A DNA stretch of 64,000 nt, taken from contig JAGFMI010000010.1 in assembly GCA_021030905.1 (NCBI GenBank), forward strand, positions 868,001 to 932,000, read 5' to 3'. This document shows, piece by piece, positions 11,441-21,767 of this stretch. This DNA comes from Pyrenula massariospora (Eukaryota; Ascomycota; Eurotiomycetes; Pyrenulales; Pyrenulaceae). The notes under the pieces were generated by a model. That model was not told where the DNA came from. It was given only the letters and a program-made list of their open reading frames with translations, and did no database searches. The position numbers and the translations under genes are program-made. The stretch's first letter is position 1. The number at the start of each line of letters is the position of its first letter.

Positions 11441-12458
11441 ATGGCCTCCAAGAAGCTCCTTACCATATTCGGGGCCACCGGCAACCAAGGTGGCAGCGTT
11501 ATCGACGTTATCTTAACTGATTCTCAACTCCAGCAGAAATATACTCTGAGGGGTGTGAGCCGCAATGTGTCCAGCAACTCCGCACAGACTCTCATCCGCA
11601 AAGGCGTTGAGATGATATCAGCGAATGTGAACGATGTTGCGTCCTTGAAGGCAGCAGTTCGCGGGTCTTATGGCGTCTTTGGTGTGACCAACTTCTGGGA
11701 CAAAGACGTCATGTCCAAGGAGATCGAGATGCAGCAAGGGAAAAATATCTTCGAGGCATGCAAGGCAGAAAATGTCACCCATTTCGTTTTCTCAACTCTC
11801 CCCTACGCAGAGAAGATCACAGGCGGGAATCTCAAAAATATCGATCATTTCGATGGGAAAGCTATGGTGGCCGAGTATGTGGAGGCACGAAAAGATCAGA
11901 TGATCGCTTCATATTTTATGCCTGGTAATTCATCAACCAAGAACAACCCCCCCCCCATCTTTGCGTTAACGTCGTGGATTAGCTATGTACATGAAGTCAT
12001 ATAAGGACCAGATCAGGGTTATTGAAGGGATACCGACCATGATCATGCCCTTTGAACCGCTCGACACTCACAGCGCTGTTTGGCCAGTCATCAACCCAAG
12101 GGCAGACGGTGGCAAATACATTGTTGGCCTATTCGAAAGTGGAAAGGATGCAGATGGTGTCAAAGTGAACGCAGTCTCGGCCTGGACGTCCCCCCGAGAA
12201 CTTCTGTCCGCTATAGGCAAAGAGTCTGTAAATGAAGTTATGTTTAAGGCGGTTACTCCGGAAACACTCCGTGCGTCCCTGCCAGACAACATTGCTGAGG
12301 AGATCACAGAGACTATGTTGCTTGTCGGCGGGTACAATTACTACGGAAAGGGCCAAGAAAAAGTCCAAGAGCAGAATGACAAGTGGTTGGTCAAGGGTAC
12401 GAAAACTTTGACTCTAATGCAGGTTGTACAGGATGGTGGGCCGTGGAAGTTTGAATGA
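11441..12458 (+). CDS. NmrA-like family NAD(P)-binding protein
   Basis: Exons 11441-11924 and 11983-12458 join in phase 1 over a 58-bp intron, giving 319 residues. The N-terminus LLTIFGATGNQGGSVIDVIL is the GATGNQGG dinucleotide motif of true NmrA/HSCARG-like proteins, followed by GVSRNV and the VFGVTNFWD segment. This class lacks a catalytic tyrosine and often acts as a redox sensor that restrains transcription factors such as AreA, or as a tailoring enzyme in metabolic clusters. It differs clearly from the first NmrA-like gene (1934), which is closer to isoflavone reductases. The intron contains a run of ten C and ends in GATTAG. The start has a poly-A context (AAAAAAAATGG), good for translation. 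Confidence 0.9.
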
Positions 12459-13083
12459 GTTCAGTAGTGGCCAAGGTGTAAGGATACAGATAGATCATTC
12501 TTGCCAGGTCTGTAGGCCTTTTCCTTCTACAAACGATGTCGAAGGATCTCTATAAATAAAAAAGCAAGAGCCTGATCAACATGCAGACCTTTGAAGGGAT
12601 AGATTGTTCAAATTTAGCGTGGTAGCAGTCAACTGTCCTTGTATGATCATTGCTTCATGATAGTGTACCTTAGTCTTTGCTAGAGGTGTTTTGACTCTCT
12701 AATATGACAACTAGATTCAGAGAATTTTTTACCGTCCTCGCCCAAAATATTCTCAGGTCATAAATCTCTCCTTCCCCGGATTTGACCGATCTCCGAAGTT
12801 ATCTGCGTGTGATTTAGAGCCTTGCAACTTGTCAGACCGATCTCCGTCGGCTTTGATATTGTTTTCGCTCTCACTCGTCCTTGCAAGCCCGGCTTGGCAT
12901 CGATATCGCGGACAAGCGTAGACGTGTTGCTTTGTGCATTCTGTGAAGCTAAACATAAAGGAGAAGTGCCCTCGATAATACCCACACAAGCTCAACACAA
13001 AACTTTGACAGAAATCAAGTCAAACGCACCCTTAAAATACAACACTATACCTGTACTTCACCTTTGAGCCCGAAGCGAGCAAA
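12459..13083. other. Intergenic region, no gene seen
   Basis: Between two genes of the same strand. Short ORFs on both strands have no recognisable features. Confidence 0.45.
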
Positions 13084-13578
13084 ATGATGCCCAGCGAACT
13101 CTACAATACTCTCAGACAAACAGCGATGGCTCATGTTAAGGCATACGAAAGCCCCAATCCCTGGGATTTTGAGGCTATTCAGCAGCTTCGAACACCGGAT
13201 TTTGTTCACTACCTGCATCCAACGGAGTCGCTTCAAGCACCTTACAATGGCCCTATTAAAGCGCCACAGTTTAAGCAAGCCATAGGTCTATTCAGTCCTG
13301 TCATTGATCGAATGTCCTGTACAGTTAGAGACTTTGTCATCGACGTGGAGCAGCGGATCGTTATCATTATCTTGAAAGCTGAGTATGATTTCAAGGCATT
13401 CGGAAACGAGCCAAAGGAGGAAGGCTATACTACGGATTATATGTGGCTCACGGAGATGGACGAGACAGGACAGAAGATTACCCGTGTGGAGGAGTTTATG
13501 GACGTTGGGCGCCTGATGGGCTATTTTGAGCCGAAGGCTGAGCGTTACCTTGCTCACCTGAAGGCCCAGACCACATAG
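13084..13578 (+). CDS. SnoaL-like / NTF2-like fold protein
   Basis: Single exon, 164 residues, with ATG at 13084 followed at once by a second ATG. The sequence begins with a helix (TAMAHVKAYE), then the WDFEAIQQLRTPDFVHYLHP segment, and ends with repeated beta-strand-like stretches and TRVEEFMDVGRL, the usual pattern of fungal cone-fold NTF2-like proteins. Members act as polyketide cyclases, isomerases or small ligand-binding proteins and are frequent in secondary-metabolite clusters. No specific reaction can be assigned. Neighbours are an NmrA-like gene upstream and an O-methyltransferase downstream, all on the plus strand. Confidence 0.75.
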   Translation: MMPSELYNTLRQTAMAHVKAYESPNPWDFEAIQQLRTPDFVHYLHPTESLQAPYNGPIKAPQFKQAIGLFSPVIDRMSCTVRDFVIDVEQRIVIIILKAEYDFKAFGNEPKEEGYTTDYMWLTEMDETGQKITRVEEFMDVGRLMGYFEPKAERYLAHLKAQTT

Positions 13579-14802
13579 GTCTCACAGTCAGTCTGGCTAT
13601 GTGAAGGATGAATATTCAAGGTGTCGGGATTTCCAGGCGCAGCCATCTACCCCAGTTATCCCAGAGCCAGAGGTACCTTCTGATCATGTTGAATAAAAAG
13701 GCCGCAAAAATGAGCAAAAGAAGCGACCGGTGAAGGAATGCATCGAGCTCTTGGCTCGTGCTTTTTGACCCTTGTTGATAGATGAAATGTCGTTTGCACG
13801 TTTTGATCGTTGCGCAAAAGAAACTTTCTGCTATAATTTCTTTAATTTGCAACCCGGTGTACATTCTGAAAAGAAAAGCCATTACCTTAGATTGCCTCGA
13901 CAAGACAACGCGACATTGTAGACGGCGACGTTGGCTACAAAAGAAAAGATCGCGAGCACGTCTGCTGGAAGCGGCGCCAAGCCTGGAGCTTTAGGCGCAC
14001 GAAATAGGGGCGTGCACACGAACTTCTTACCACAAATCACTACAAAAACCTACCATACTTCAATATCCTCGACGTCTCCGACAACAGAGGTTGCCCGCAA
14101 AGCGCTCGTGATTTCTCTTCAAGACGACTCTGATATGCAGAGCGATCCGGCGAAGTGACGCAGCCACGACGCATGCTTTCGACTTGCCACTGATTTGCCG
14201 ACTGGTCCCGGCCAACAACCGCTGCCCACTCTCGGCAAAGCATCGAATTGACCGAGATAGCCACCATGATTTGAAAAGGCTGTTATTGTTAAGGTGGTTT
14301 CTACTCCAACATCTACTCAAGATTTCCTCTGAAGACGAACATACTCGAGATTCAAAACATCACAAATCCAAGACCCTGATCAATTTGAATAAATGCGGCC
14401 GTTGGTTTGCAGCCGACGAAAGGTCCCAACCTAACGTCGGGCGAGGTCGCAGCCCAAGATACCCTTGTCGATAATGTTCGCTGTACGCAGTAAACCTGGT
14501 TCAGCTCTCCATCGATGGGACGAGCACGCTCGGCACTTTTATTGCCGTATCTTAATGACACGTCAATCCTTTGACGCTATCGCAGTTACCCGCTCCTCCG
14601 CGTTTCTTGCCCCGATTCGTACTTCCTGTGTACCCTGTGAAGCTGTTGTCTTGGCGTCGGTGGTCTTCATATCTTTCAACCTCGCGCACCATTTCGTACG
14701 CCTGTTGAATGCATCCACCATCTATTCCACGTGTATCGTATTTCTAACGGGCATTGATATATTGTGTCTACACTTTTCCGATATTCCTCACCACCGATCA
14801 AA
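13579..14802. other. Long intergenic stretch upstream of the methyltransferase
   Basis: About 1.2 kb with only short overlapping ORFs on both strands and no domain, signal peptide or splice pattern I can support. The methyltransferase promoter must lie near its 3' end. Confidence 0.45.
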
Positions 14803-16178
14803 ATGCGTCAAAGTAGGATAGTCAAGCTAGCATCACAAATAGTAGCTCAGGCAAAAATTATTGATGACCAACTAGAATCTAAGGGTATCCCGCCTCTCTC
14901 CTTCGACCTCGACACTACTTCAGAACTGCCGCCAGCAACGCATGATGCGCAAATTGCCTTGCTAGAGGCTTCAGATGAGCTCCAGACGCTAATCCAAGGT
15001 CCTACACAATCGCTCATGCTTTTGACGGGCTATAAGGTCAAGATCTCGGACGATTTTTATAACGTCGTGTTACTAACACGCTCCAAGCACATCGCGTTAG
15101 AGTCTATCCACGCCATCGTTCGCTTCGGTTTGGCTCACGCCGTCCCGGTCGGACGGACGATACCATTCGAAGAAGTTGCTCGGGCGTGCGACCTCGATGA
15201 AGAAGACGTAAAGCAAATTTGCCGGCATGCGATGTCCTTTCGCATTTTCATCGAGTCCAGTCCGGGCTTCGTTGCTCATACGCCCATTTCGCGGCTTCTG
15301 GCCGAAGATTCAAACCTCGAATCATGGACTCATAGCTATCTCAATGAATACGTGCCGGCTGCAACGCGAATGGCCGATGCTATGCAGCGTTGGCCTCGCT
15401 CGAAAGAGTCTAATCAGACTGGCTTCAACATTGCCCACAACGAAAACGATTCAATCTTTCAGGCTCTGGGTCGTGACCCTGTCAGGGCCAAGCGCTTCGC
15501 AGACGCGATGAAGCTCTACACGGAGACCCCAGCCTTCTCGTTGGATCATACCGTTGAGCATTTTGAGTGGCATAGCGCTCAAAAAGTTGTCGACGTTGGT
15601 GGTAGCCAAGGCCATGCAAGCATCGCCCTTGCCAGAGCGTACCCTCATCTTCACTGCATTGTACAAGATCTCCCTGGGGTGGTTCGTGGGGTTGAATCGC
15701 CTGTGGATGTCCGCGATCGAGTCACATATATGGGGCACGACATCTTGACTATGCAGCCAGTCAAAGACGCGGACGTCTACCTCCTCCGATGGGTGCTGCA
15801 TGACTGGTCTGATATCTACGCGGTGAAGATTCTGAAAGCGCTGATTCCTGCCTTCAAGATTGGCTCTCTGGTCGTGATCAATGACTCTTGCTTACCGGAC
15901 TACGGAACAGTGTCGCCTTACCAGCAACGATCTGTACGGTAAGTTATGCTTTACCTTGAATTGCTTGCGTTCCTTGTTTGACGTCCAATCTCAGGACGCT
16001 GGACATTTCAATGAAGGTTTGCCAGAACGCTCGAGAGCGTGATTCGAAAGAATGGGAGATCCTCTTGAAACATGCAGATGAACGACTCCAGTTGCAACGG
16101 ATCGTCCGACCTCAAGGAGCTGCTTTAGCGCTCATTATCGCTGAATGGACGACCGAACCCATGACAAAGGCGGAGTGA
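14803..16178 (+). CDS. SAM-dependent O-methyltransferase (plant/fungal COMT type)
   Basis: Exons 14803-15938 and 15995-16178 join across a 56-bp intron (phase 2), giving 439 residues from the first ATG. An N-terminal winged-helix dimerisation region (about residues 90-170) precedes the SAM site VVDVGGSQGHASIALA and IVQDLPG. The motif LLRWVLHDWSD carries the catalytic histidine, and DISMKVCQNARERDSKEW after the splice is the usual distal motif of fungal sterigmatocystin-type methyltransferases. It transfers a methyl group to a hydroxyl of a small aromatic molecule. With the regulator, NmrA-like and SnoaL-like genes next door it is probably a tailoring enzyme of a local pathway. Confidence 0.9.
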
Positions 16179-16807
16179 GCACTAGCTAGAGCGAAGACGA
16201 CCATCCTAGATGGCGTTCCGAAGAGAACTGACCCCAATTTTTAAATTTTTAGGCTTGATATTTTCTTCTGGAATCTAGATTCTTCTTTCGTCTTCGATGT
16301 AGGTGATCGTTCGACCTTCTTTATATTCTCAATATATCCCGCCGTTCACATTAAGAATAGGATACGAGAATCCTTGCTTGATCCATTCACTCAACAGTCT
16401 CCATGCCGCAGTGCAACCCACAATCAAGAGCTCCATTGTCGTGAATGTTTTGAAGCCCAGCTTAAGTATTCACGATGACGACGTTGACAGTCCGTTGACC
16501 CGCTTATCTCGATACTACTGAAGAATGTTACATCTTGGGATCTCGACAGAGCGGTTGTTTAGTATGATAGTCCCAGGGCACGCCGTAAAAAGAAGGGCAA
16601 CCAATGAAATATTTTCCTATATGCGGCAAGGTCAGAGACCGATCCCACTTCCAGAACGGCGGGTTAAGATTTTCATGTCCGTAGATGGCTGGATCAAGCA
16701 GTCGCGACCTTTCTGGAAAAGGGTTCTGATCACGCTGGTGCAGGATGTACCGAACCATTGTCCCCAAAAGACTAGTAGGACAATCCGGAACCGCGAAGGG
16801 CATGTTA
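16179..16807. other. Intergenic stretch that may hold the F-box gene's last exon
   Basis: On the minus strand 16528-16803 is an open frame that reads like a plausible C-terminus (VRYILHQRDQNPFPE, NPPFWKWDRSL). No splice pair joins it in frame with the F-box gene upstream of it. Otherwise nothing is seen. Confidence 0.35.
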
Positions 16808-17902
16808 TTAATAAAGCTGACCAGAAAATGAAAGGAGCGAAAAGTTTGTAAGTTCCGGGATCTCCCAACATATGCCTCCTGGAAAGTCTTCGATCAGCCC
16901 TTTATGAAGCTCCAATGACTGAAGAGACAATTTTTGATGCAAGTGAGAGACCGCCTCAGGCCAGCCAATGTTGGTTGCATGGGGCGACTCGGGGCGGGTG
17001 AAAACAATGTCGCTTAGCCAGAGGCGACGCAAGTGGCCGCTGTGGCTCGACAAAAAGTCGAGGAAGACTTCTCCGTTCACTTGGATTCCACCTAGGCGGA
17101 GCTCCTTCAGTGATGGCCAATGCTGACGCTTTGCAAAAGCTCGCGATAGATCGAGCTGACCCTTTGCATCAAAAGGTCGATCACACGGATAGGGCCAGCC
17201 GGCGATCAGCTCGAGCTTTGACAATCGGGCTGTGTGTTCTAGGAAGGTAGGAAGGATGTCGTGTAGGCTGTCGATTTTCACTGGTGGATTCATACTATAC
17301 TCAATAACCAAAAGCTTTAACTCCGTCACGGACGAGAAAGCATTTCGCAGATGTGCAGACACGCTTTCCGGATACCTATCAAGTCTTCGAGTGAGCAGTG
17401 TGACGACAAACCCACAGTCGACCCCAGGCTAGAAATCTCTTTCCGAAAGCTGTTTTAGGATCCGAAGGATTCGCGTCACGTTTTCCTTAATTCCCTGATC
17501 TGCTTTCCCTCTCCAATACCAATCAGATGTACGTTTGATTATCACTTTCCTAAGATTCGGAAGCCGTTGTAGGCAAGAGAGTAGTATGGGTTGGAACGGT
17601 GAGATCTCCTCGACTTGAACGGTTCTCACGTGTTGTGATAGGTTTTCATCGTTGGAAATAGGTATGAGTTTGCCTAAGCTGTGTGCGAGGCCATCTTGGA
17701 AGCCGTTGTCGGTGTTGTACTTGGAGTTTTCTATACTTTCTCTATGTGTCCAGTCGCCAGGATCATATGCTATCACGGTCTTAAAGAGTCGAGTATTGGC
17801 AAGTGCGCAATGTAGCTTGCATGATAGCCGAAGACACATGAGAGAGTGGGGATCAAGATACCGTAATATATCGTCTACTAGTTCGACTGGGAGCTGATCC
17901 AT
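16808..17902 (-). CDS. F-box protein, possibly a decaying gene
   Basis: The start MDQLPVELVDDILRYLDPHS is a clear F-box, the Skp1-binding helix bundle of SCF ubiquitin ligases, followed by CLRLSCKL and then leucine-rich segments (SLKELRLGGI, LRRLWLSDIVF, LQSLELHKGLI). The frame is continuous over 17902-16808 except for one TAG at 17429-17431. A 51-bp GT-AG intron at 17429-17479 (GTGACG...CTAG, phase 0, with CTAAAAC as branch site) would remove it and give exons 17480-17902 and 16808-17428, 347 residues. Because the 5' splice site is weak, a nonsense mutation is equally possible. A better-looking C-terminal frame at 16528-16803 is in another frame. It is the last gene before the AT-rich block. 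Confidence 0.6.
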
Positions 17903-18253
17903 CTTGCAGAAGTAGTGCTAAAAGTTGTATAAACAAGAGTAGTAGGGACGCTCCGAGTCGTGTGTCAGTCACTTTATATAGTATTTTTAATATGAGTCAC
18001 TGAGGGTTATTAAAGTTTAACGGAAATCTGGTTGTTCCGTAGATATACTAGTCTCCTACCTACTAGTAGTCACCGAATTCTGGCCTGAAACTTTGATGGA
18101 AATTAAAATAGTGGTAATGTCTGGCTATTGGCCACTGGCCTCAGTCCCGAACTAATGTCAACTTTGGTACTTCTCGTGCCATTAGTCTAAGTCCCGCAGT
18201 CAAAACGATAGTAATCTTGCCCACACAGCCATTTAATCCTAGAGACGACAAAA

Positions 18254-18808
18254 AAGGCACGTCAGCAAAAAGGCGAGACCCTCCCTACGTCAGTAAGTCC
18301 GCAGCCCGCGCGGAGGGCGCCTGGCGCGCCCTTAGCTTCCTAGCGCTCGCCCCGGGCGCGCGGAGTAAAAAAAGTTGCTGTACGCGCGCAGAGCTAATCA
18401 GCGAGTTCAGCAACTTTTTAAATTTCGGATAATTATCGGATAATTATCGAACTTTCTTCGAATACGCTCTAACTAGCTGAATATCTACACTAAAAATTTT
18501 ATTATTTTAAAAATAGCTCTAAATCGCAAATTTTACACACAGGCGTTATTAGCGTGTTTCTAATATAATTCTAATTAATTTATATATCTATAAACTAAAA
18601 ATGGCCTTAAATTAAATTTTTAAAGATTATGACGTCAATTATTAAACTCGCTAATTAGCCCCGCACGCACACAGCAACTTTTTTGCTCTACGCGCCCGGG
18701 GCGAGCGCTGGGAAGAATTTTAGAATTACAAGGTCAACTGACCCCGCGCGGCCCCGCGCCACCCCGCGCGCGCTGAGAGGGGTCTGCCTTTTTGCTGACG
18801 TAGGATTA
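18254..18808. repeat. Fold-back repeat, copy A: GC-rich inverted ends, AT-rich core
   Basis: The left end (from about 18257, ACGTCAGCAAAAAGGC) and the right end (to about 18805, GCCTTTTTGCTGACGT) are inverted copies. The inversion continues inwards over roughly 160 bp, with AGCGCTCGCCCCGGGCGCG, then AAAAAAGTTGCTGT, then GAGCTAAT or GGGCTAAT shared by both arms. The core at about 18420-18650 is very AT-rich. No coding capacity is visible, so this resembles a non-autonomous DNA element (MITE or fold-back). A related copy lies in opposite orientation at about 21768-22350. I could not define a target-site duplication. Confidence 0.65.
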
Positions 18809-18825
18809 CTTCAGGACCCCACCCC

Positions 18826-19057
18826 TGCATGTATTGAGAATGTTTAAAATCTATTGAAAGTTAGTACTAATATTAGAGGTGTTATTTACAATGGATTAGA
18901 TTTTAAAATAGTTTAAATTTATGTTCAATTTATAGATAGATATTTCTAAGATACCTATTCATAGGTATAAACTGTTTTAAAATCTGAAATTATCTAATTT
19001 ACGATGATAACACCTTTGATATCTTTTGATGGATTTTAAATATAATTTGTGTATGCA
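18826..19057. repeat. Fold-back (MITE-like) element of about 230 bp
   Basis: The left end TGCATGTATTGAGAATGTTT and the reverse complement of the right end (TGCATACACAAATTATATTT) align, and the match continues through TTTAAAATC, then AGGTGTTAT and on through the T-T-A-rich interior (GATTTTAAAAcAGTTTA against GATTTTAAAAtAGTTTA). The whole element is therefore one imperfect hairpin. It has no ORF. Direct neighbours are the right end of fold-back copy A and a GC-rich island. Confidence 0.6.
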
Positions 19058-20240
19058 AAGATAGGCCCTAAAGTACTAGCCCGGAGCGCGCGGCGCCACC
19101 CAGCGGCACCTATCTAATGCGGGTAGATCCTATGGTGTTGTTTTACGCGCGCGGGGCTCCTCTGCGCTGCGCCGGGTTAGCTGCGGTTTTTCAGACGCAG
19201 GTTCAGTCAAGTAAGTACTAAGTACTGTGCCTTAAGCTTATTTGTAGATGCAAAACGCCAGGAGAACTATTTTATTTGCCCTGAGAGCCTAGGTAGGCGG
19301 AGATCGGCCCAGAGCTTCATTTGCACGGTCAGCTTAGGCTTATTTCCTGGCGTGCCCTGGGCAGCTAGCATTGGACTTGGGACTGCTAAGTAATTGACAG
19401 AATGAGCACAAATAATATGCACAAACCAATTTTAATACGGTGTAATCAGGATAAGCTAAATAATTTGTATATGTTCAAAATTGTCCACGACGTAAAAATT
19501 ATGATCAATACATTTTTCAAAAATAAAATACTTCTTTCCGCCAAGCATAGTATTAAGTACTAGAATGCCCGAGCTTATTTGTAGATCTAATATCAACTTC
19601 TTGCTAGTAATGAATCCTAGTAAGAAGATGCTTATTTTAGATTTACAATTAGTCGACAACCTGCCCGTACAATATCAGAATCTCGAATTTTTAACATAAT
19701 GTCGACAAGAGAATGTCGCAGAACAAAGAATATATAATACAAGAGCTATAGTAGCTGTAACCGTCATAATGGCGGAGGGCCATTCTGCAACAGAGAATAA
19801 TCTCCTATCAACGAAATTGGGTGTGGTGAAGAAGTATTGTTACAGAGTAAAAAGTAAAGTCTAAGTTTTTTTAGTAAGTACTATGATATCTTGTCAAACT
19901 TAAATTTACATTTTTATCTAAGACCCAGATGTATGATTTCTATTTAATTGTCTATATTCTTTGATAGAAATGTAGATAGAGATAAGTATAAAACCATAGT
20001 TAGAAGCTGACTTCAATAATAATTGGCTAATTTGCCATCAGAGTTGCTGAACTGACTTGCTTGTCAAACTTGCTAACTACCCCCGCACGCGCGGTGCCGA
20101 CGCTGAGAACCAACCACTTACCGTGCGCGCGCCCAGGAACTTGGCCGTATTTCCCTCCCAAAATATGGATCGAGTACAATGTAAACAACCAGTATATACA
20201 TCTTCACCACACCTACTTTTGTTAACAGAAGATTGACCTC

Positions 20241-20577
20241 TTGTCGGCATTAAATTAAAAAATAAAAAATTTAACATTGTACGAACAGACAGTTGATTAC
20301 TTTTTTGCTCCAAGTGAAATTTTTGGTAGCAGTTTGACCTCTTGTCGACATTAAGTCAAGAGTTTAAGGGCTTGACATTGTAGCGACTACTAGTACTCAA
20401 AGTAGGTATTTTGTTTATAATTAGCCAGCAGCTGGTCGTCACAATGTCAACCCCTTAAACTCTTAACTTGATGTCGACAGTTTTATCTGGGTCCTGAAAG
20501 CTAATTATAAATTTAAAATAAAAAAAAGTCTGTCAATATATTGTCAAGCTCTTAAATTTTTAATTTAATGCTGACAA
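20241..20577. repeat. Nested inverted repeats sharing TTGTCGRCATTAA ends
   Basis: An outer pair (20241-20280 and about 20538-20577) and an inner pair (20342-20385 and about 20438-20480) are both inverted repeats. The inner arms match over about 40 bp (TGTCGACATTAAGTCAAGAG against its complement). Outer and inner left arms also resemble each other as direct repeats including the preceding GACCTC. This is best read as one palindromic element inserted in another of the same family, or a tandem palindrome. A further related fragment is at about 19650-19705. Confidence 0.55.
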
Positions 20578-20740
20578 GGTGTCAGCCTCTTACCGACGAT
20601 TTTGCCTTAGTTCTAGAAGTACAAATTTGTAAAAATATAATGATAATCTACGTGATTGACATAGAAACAGTATTAGCATTTAAAGAATTGATGATTTGTA
20701 AAAAGAGATTGATTTGGTTTTCGTCAAATTTAAACTTCAT

Positions 20741-20935
20741 TGAAGCTATTAAAGTTGTTTAAATTGTTAAATTTGTTGAAGCCGTTGGAGCCGTTGAAGT
20801 TATTAAAAGTAATTATTAAAATTACTGAAACTGTTGAATTTGTTGAAGTTAATAAAATTATTGAAGTTGTTAAAGCTGTTAAAATTATTAAAATTGTTAA
20901 AATCGGTGAATTTGCTGAACTTGCTGAACTTGCTG
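20741..20935. repeat. Degenerate (GTTRAA)n microsatellite-like tract
   Basis: Almost 200 bp made of three- and six-base units such as GTTGAA, GTTAAA, ATTAAA and, towards the right, GCTGAACTT. Three frames stay open because of the period, giving false ORFs of Leu/Lys/Val or Phe/Asn repeats. The unit changes from AT-rich to GC-richer (CTGAACTTGCTGCGCTCG) just where the next GC-rich island begins. Confidence 0.75.
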
Positions 20936-21098
20936 CGCTCGCCCCCAGTAACTCGACTTGCTGTACGCGCGCGGGTCTTCCCCGCGCCAGCGCAGGGGAG
21001 GACCTCAGGACTACTAAGTAAAATGCTAAACTCGCCCCACGCCACCCCGCGCGACCCCGCGCGCGCTGGGAAGGGTTTGCCTTTTTGCTAACGTACAT
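20930..21098. repeat. GC-rich repeat end related to fold-back copy A
   Basis: The right part, CCACCCCGCGCG followed by CGCGCGCTGGGAAGGG and GCCTTTTTGCTAACGTAC, matches the right terminus of the 18254-18808 element. The left part contains CTTGCTGTACGCGCGC, like the inner block of the left terminus. It looks like a truncated or internally deleted copy with little AT-rich core left, joined to the GTTRAA tract. Confidence 0.55.
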
Positions 21099-21432
21099 CT
21101 GTACTTACAGAGCCTATACACTTAGTACACCGCGCGAGTTATGGTTTTATTGACGAGTGATATATTTTAAGAATTAGGTCATGATATCACATATTAGTAT
21201 TAATCTCCATTTCATTTTTTTATAATACTAGTAAATAAGTAGTATGCTTAACTTTGGATCTTTCAATTGGACAGTACGTCCAAAAGTGTCTTAGTGATTG
21301 TCTAGTCGGTGCGTCAGGAAAAATGCAACGGCCCCCGGGCTTGAGCTCTTGCTAATGGCGATACAGGCACCCCAAACAGCTCTGGGCACATATAACAGAG
21401 GCTCTGAGAGGTTCTGGGAGCCTTAGTTAGCT

Positions 21433-21745
21433 TTGGGGGTGCCAATTGGCACGATGCAAGATTGGCAGGATTAGCACGCACGGACCACCTCCAATAAAAC
21501 TAATTATAAAGATTACGGCATTACTTCGGATAAGCTATATCTTTATAATTATCTATACTATAAATGTTTTGATTGGTACATTGTTAAAATTATTCAAATT
21601 TTACTCTACATATTTAATTAAATATTATCTCTACAGGCTAAACCTCTGACTTTATAAAAAAAATTCAAATTTTATTGAGGGTGGTCCGTGCATGCTAATC
21701 CTGCCAATCTTGCTAATCATGCCAATCGTGCCAATTAGCACCCAA
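21433..21745. repeat. MITE of about 310 bp with long terminal inverted repeats
   Basis: The left arm 21433-21499 (TTGGGGGTGCCAATTGGCACG through GGACCACCTCCAATAAAA) and the right arm about 21671-21745 are near-perfect inverted copies. The right arm carries one additional short unit like ATTGGCATGATTAGCA, itself a tandem variant of the neighbouring GATTGGCAGGATTAGCA. The interior of about 170 bp is AT-rich without an ORF. Arm similarity is far better than that of the other palindromes here, which suggests a younger insertion. Confidence 0.75.
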
Positions 21746-21767
21746 CGGCGCCACATAGGCACCCTGG

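Noticed and set aside
20741-21098. Leu/Lys/Val-repeat and Phe/Asn-repeat frames on both strands
   Set aside because: Produced by the three-base periodicity of the GTTRAA tract, not by protein selection.
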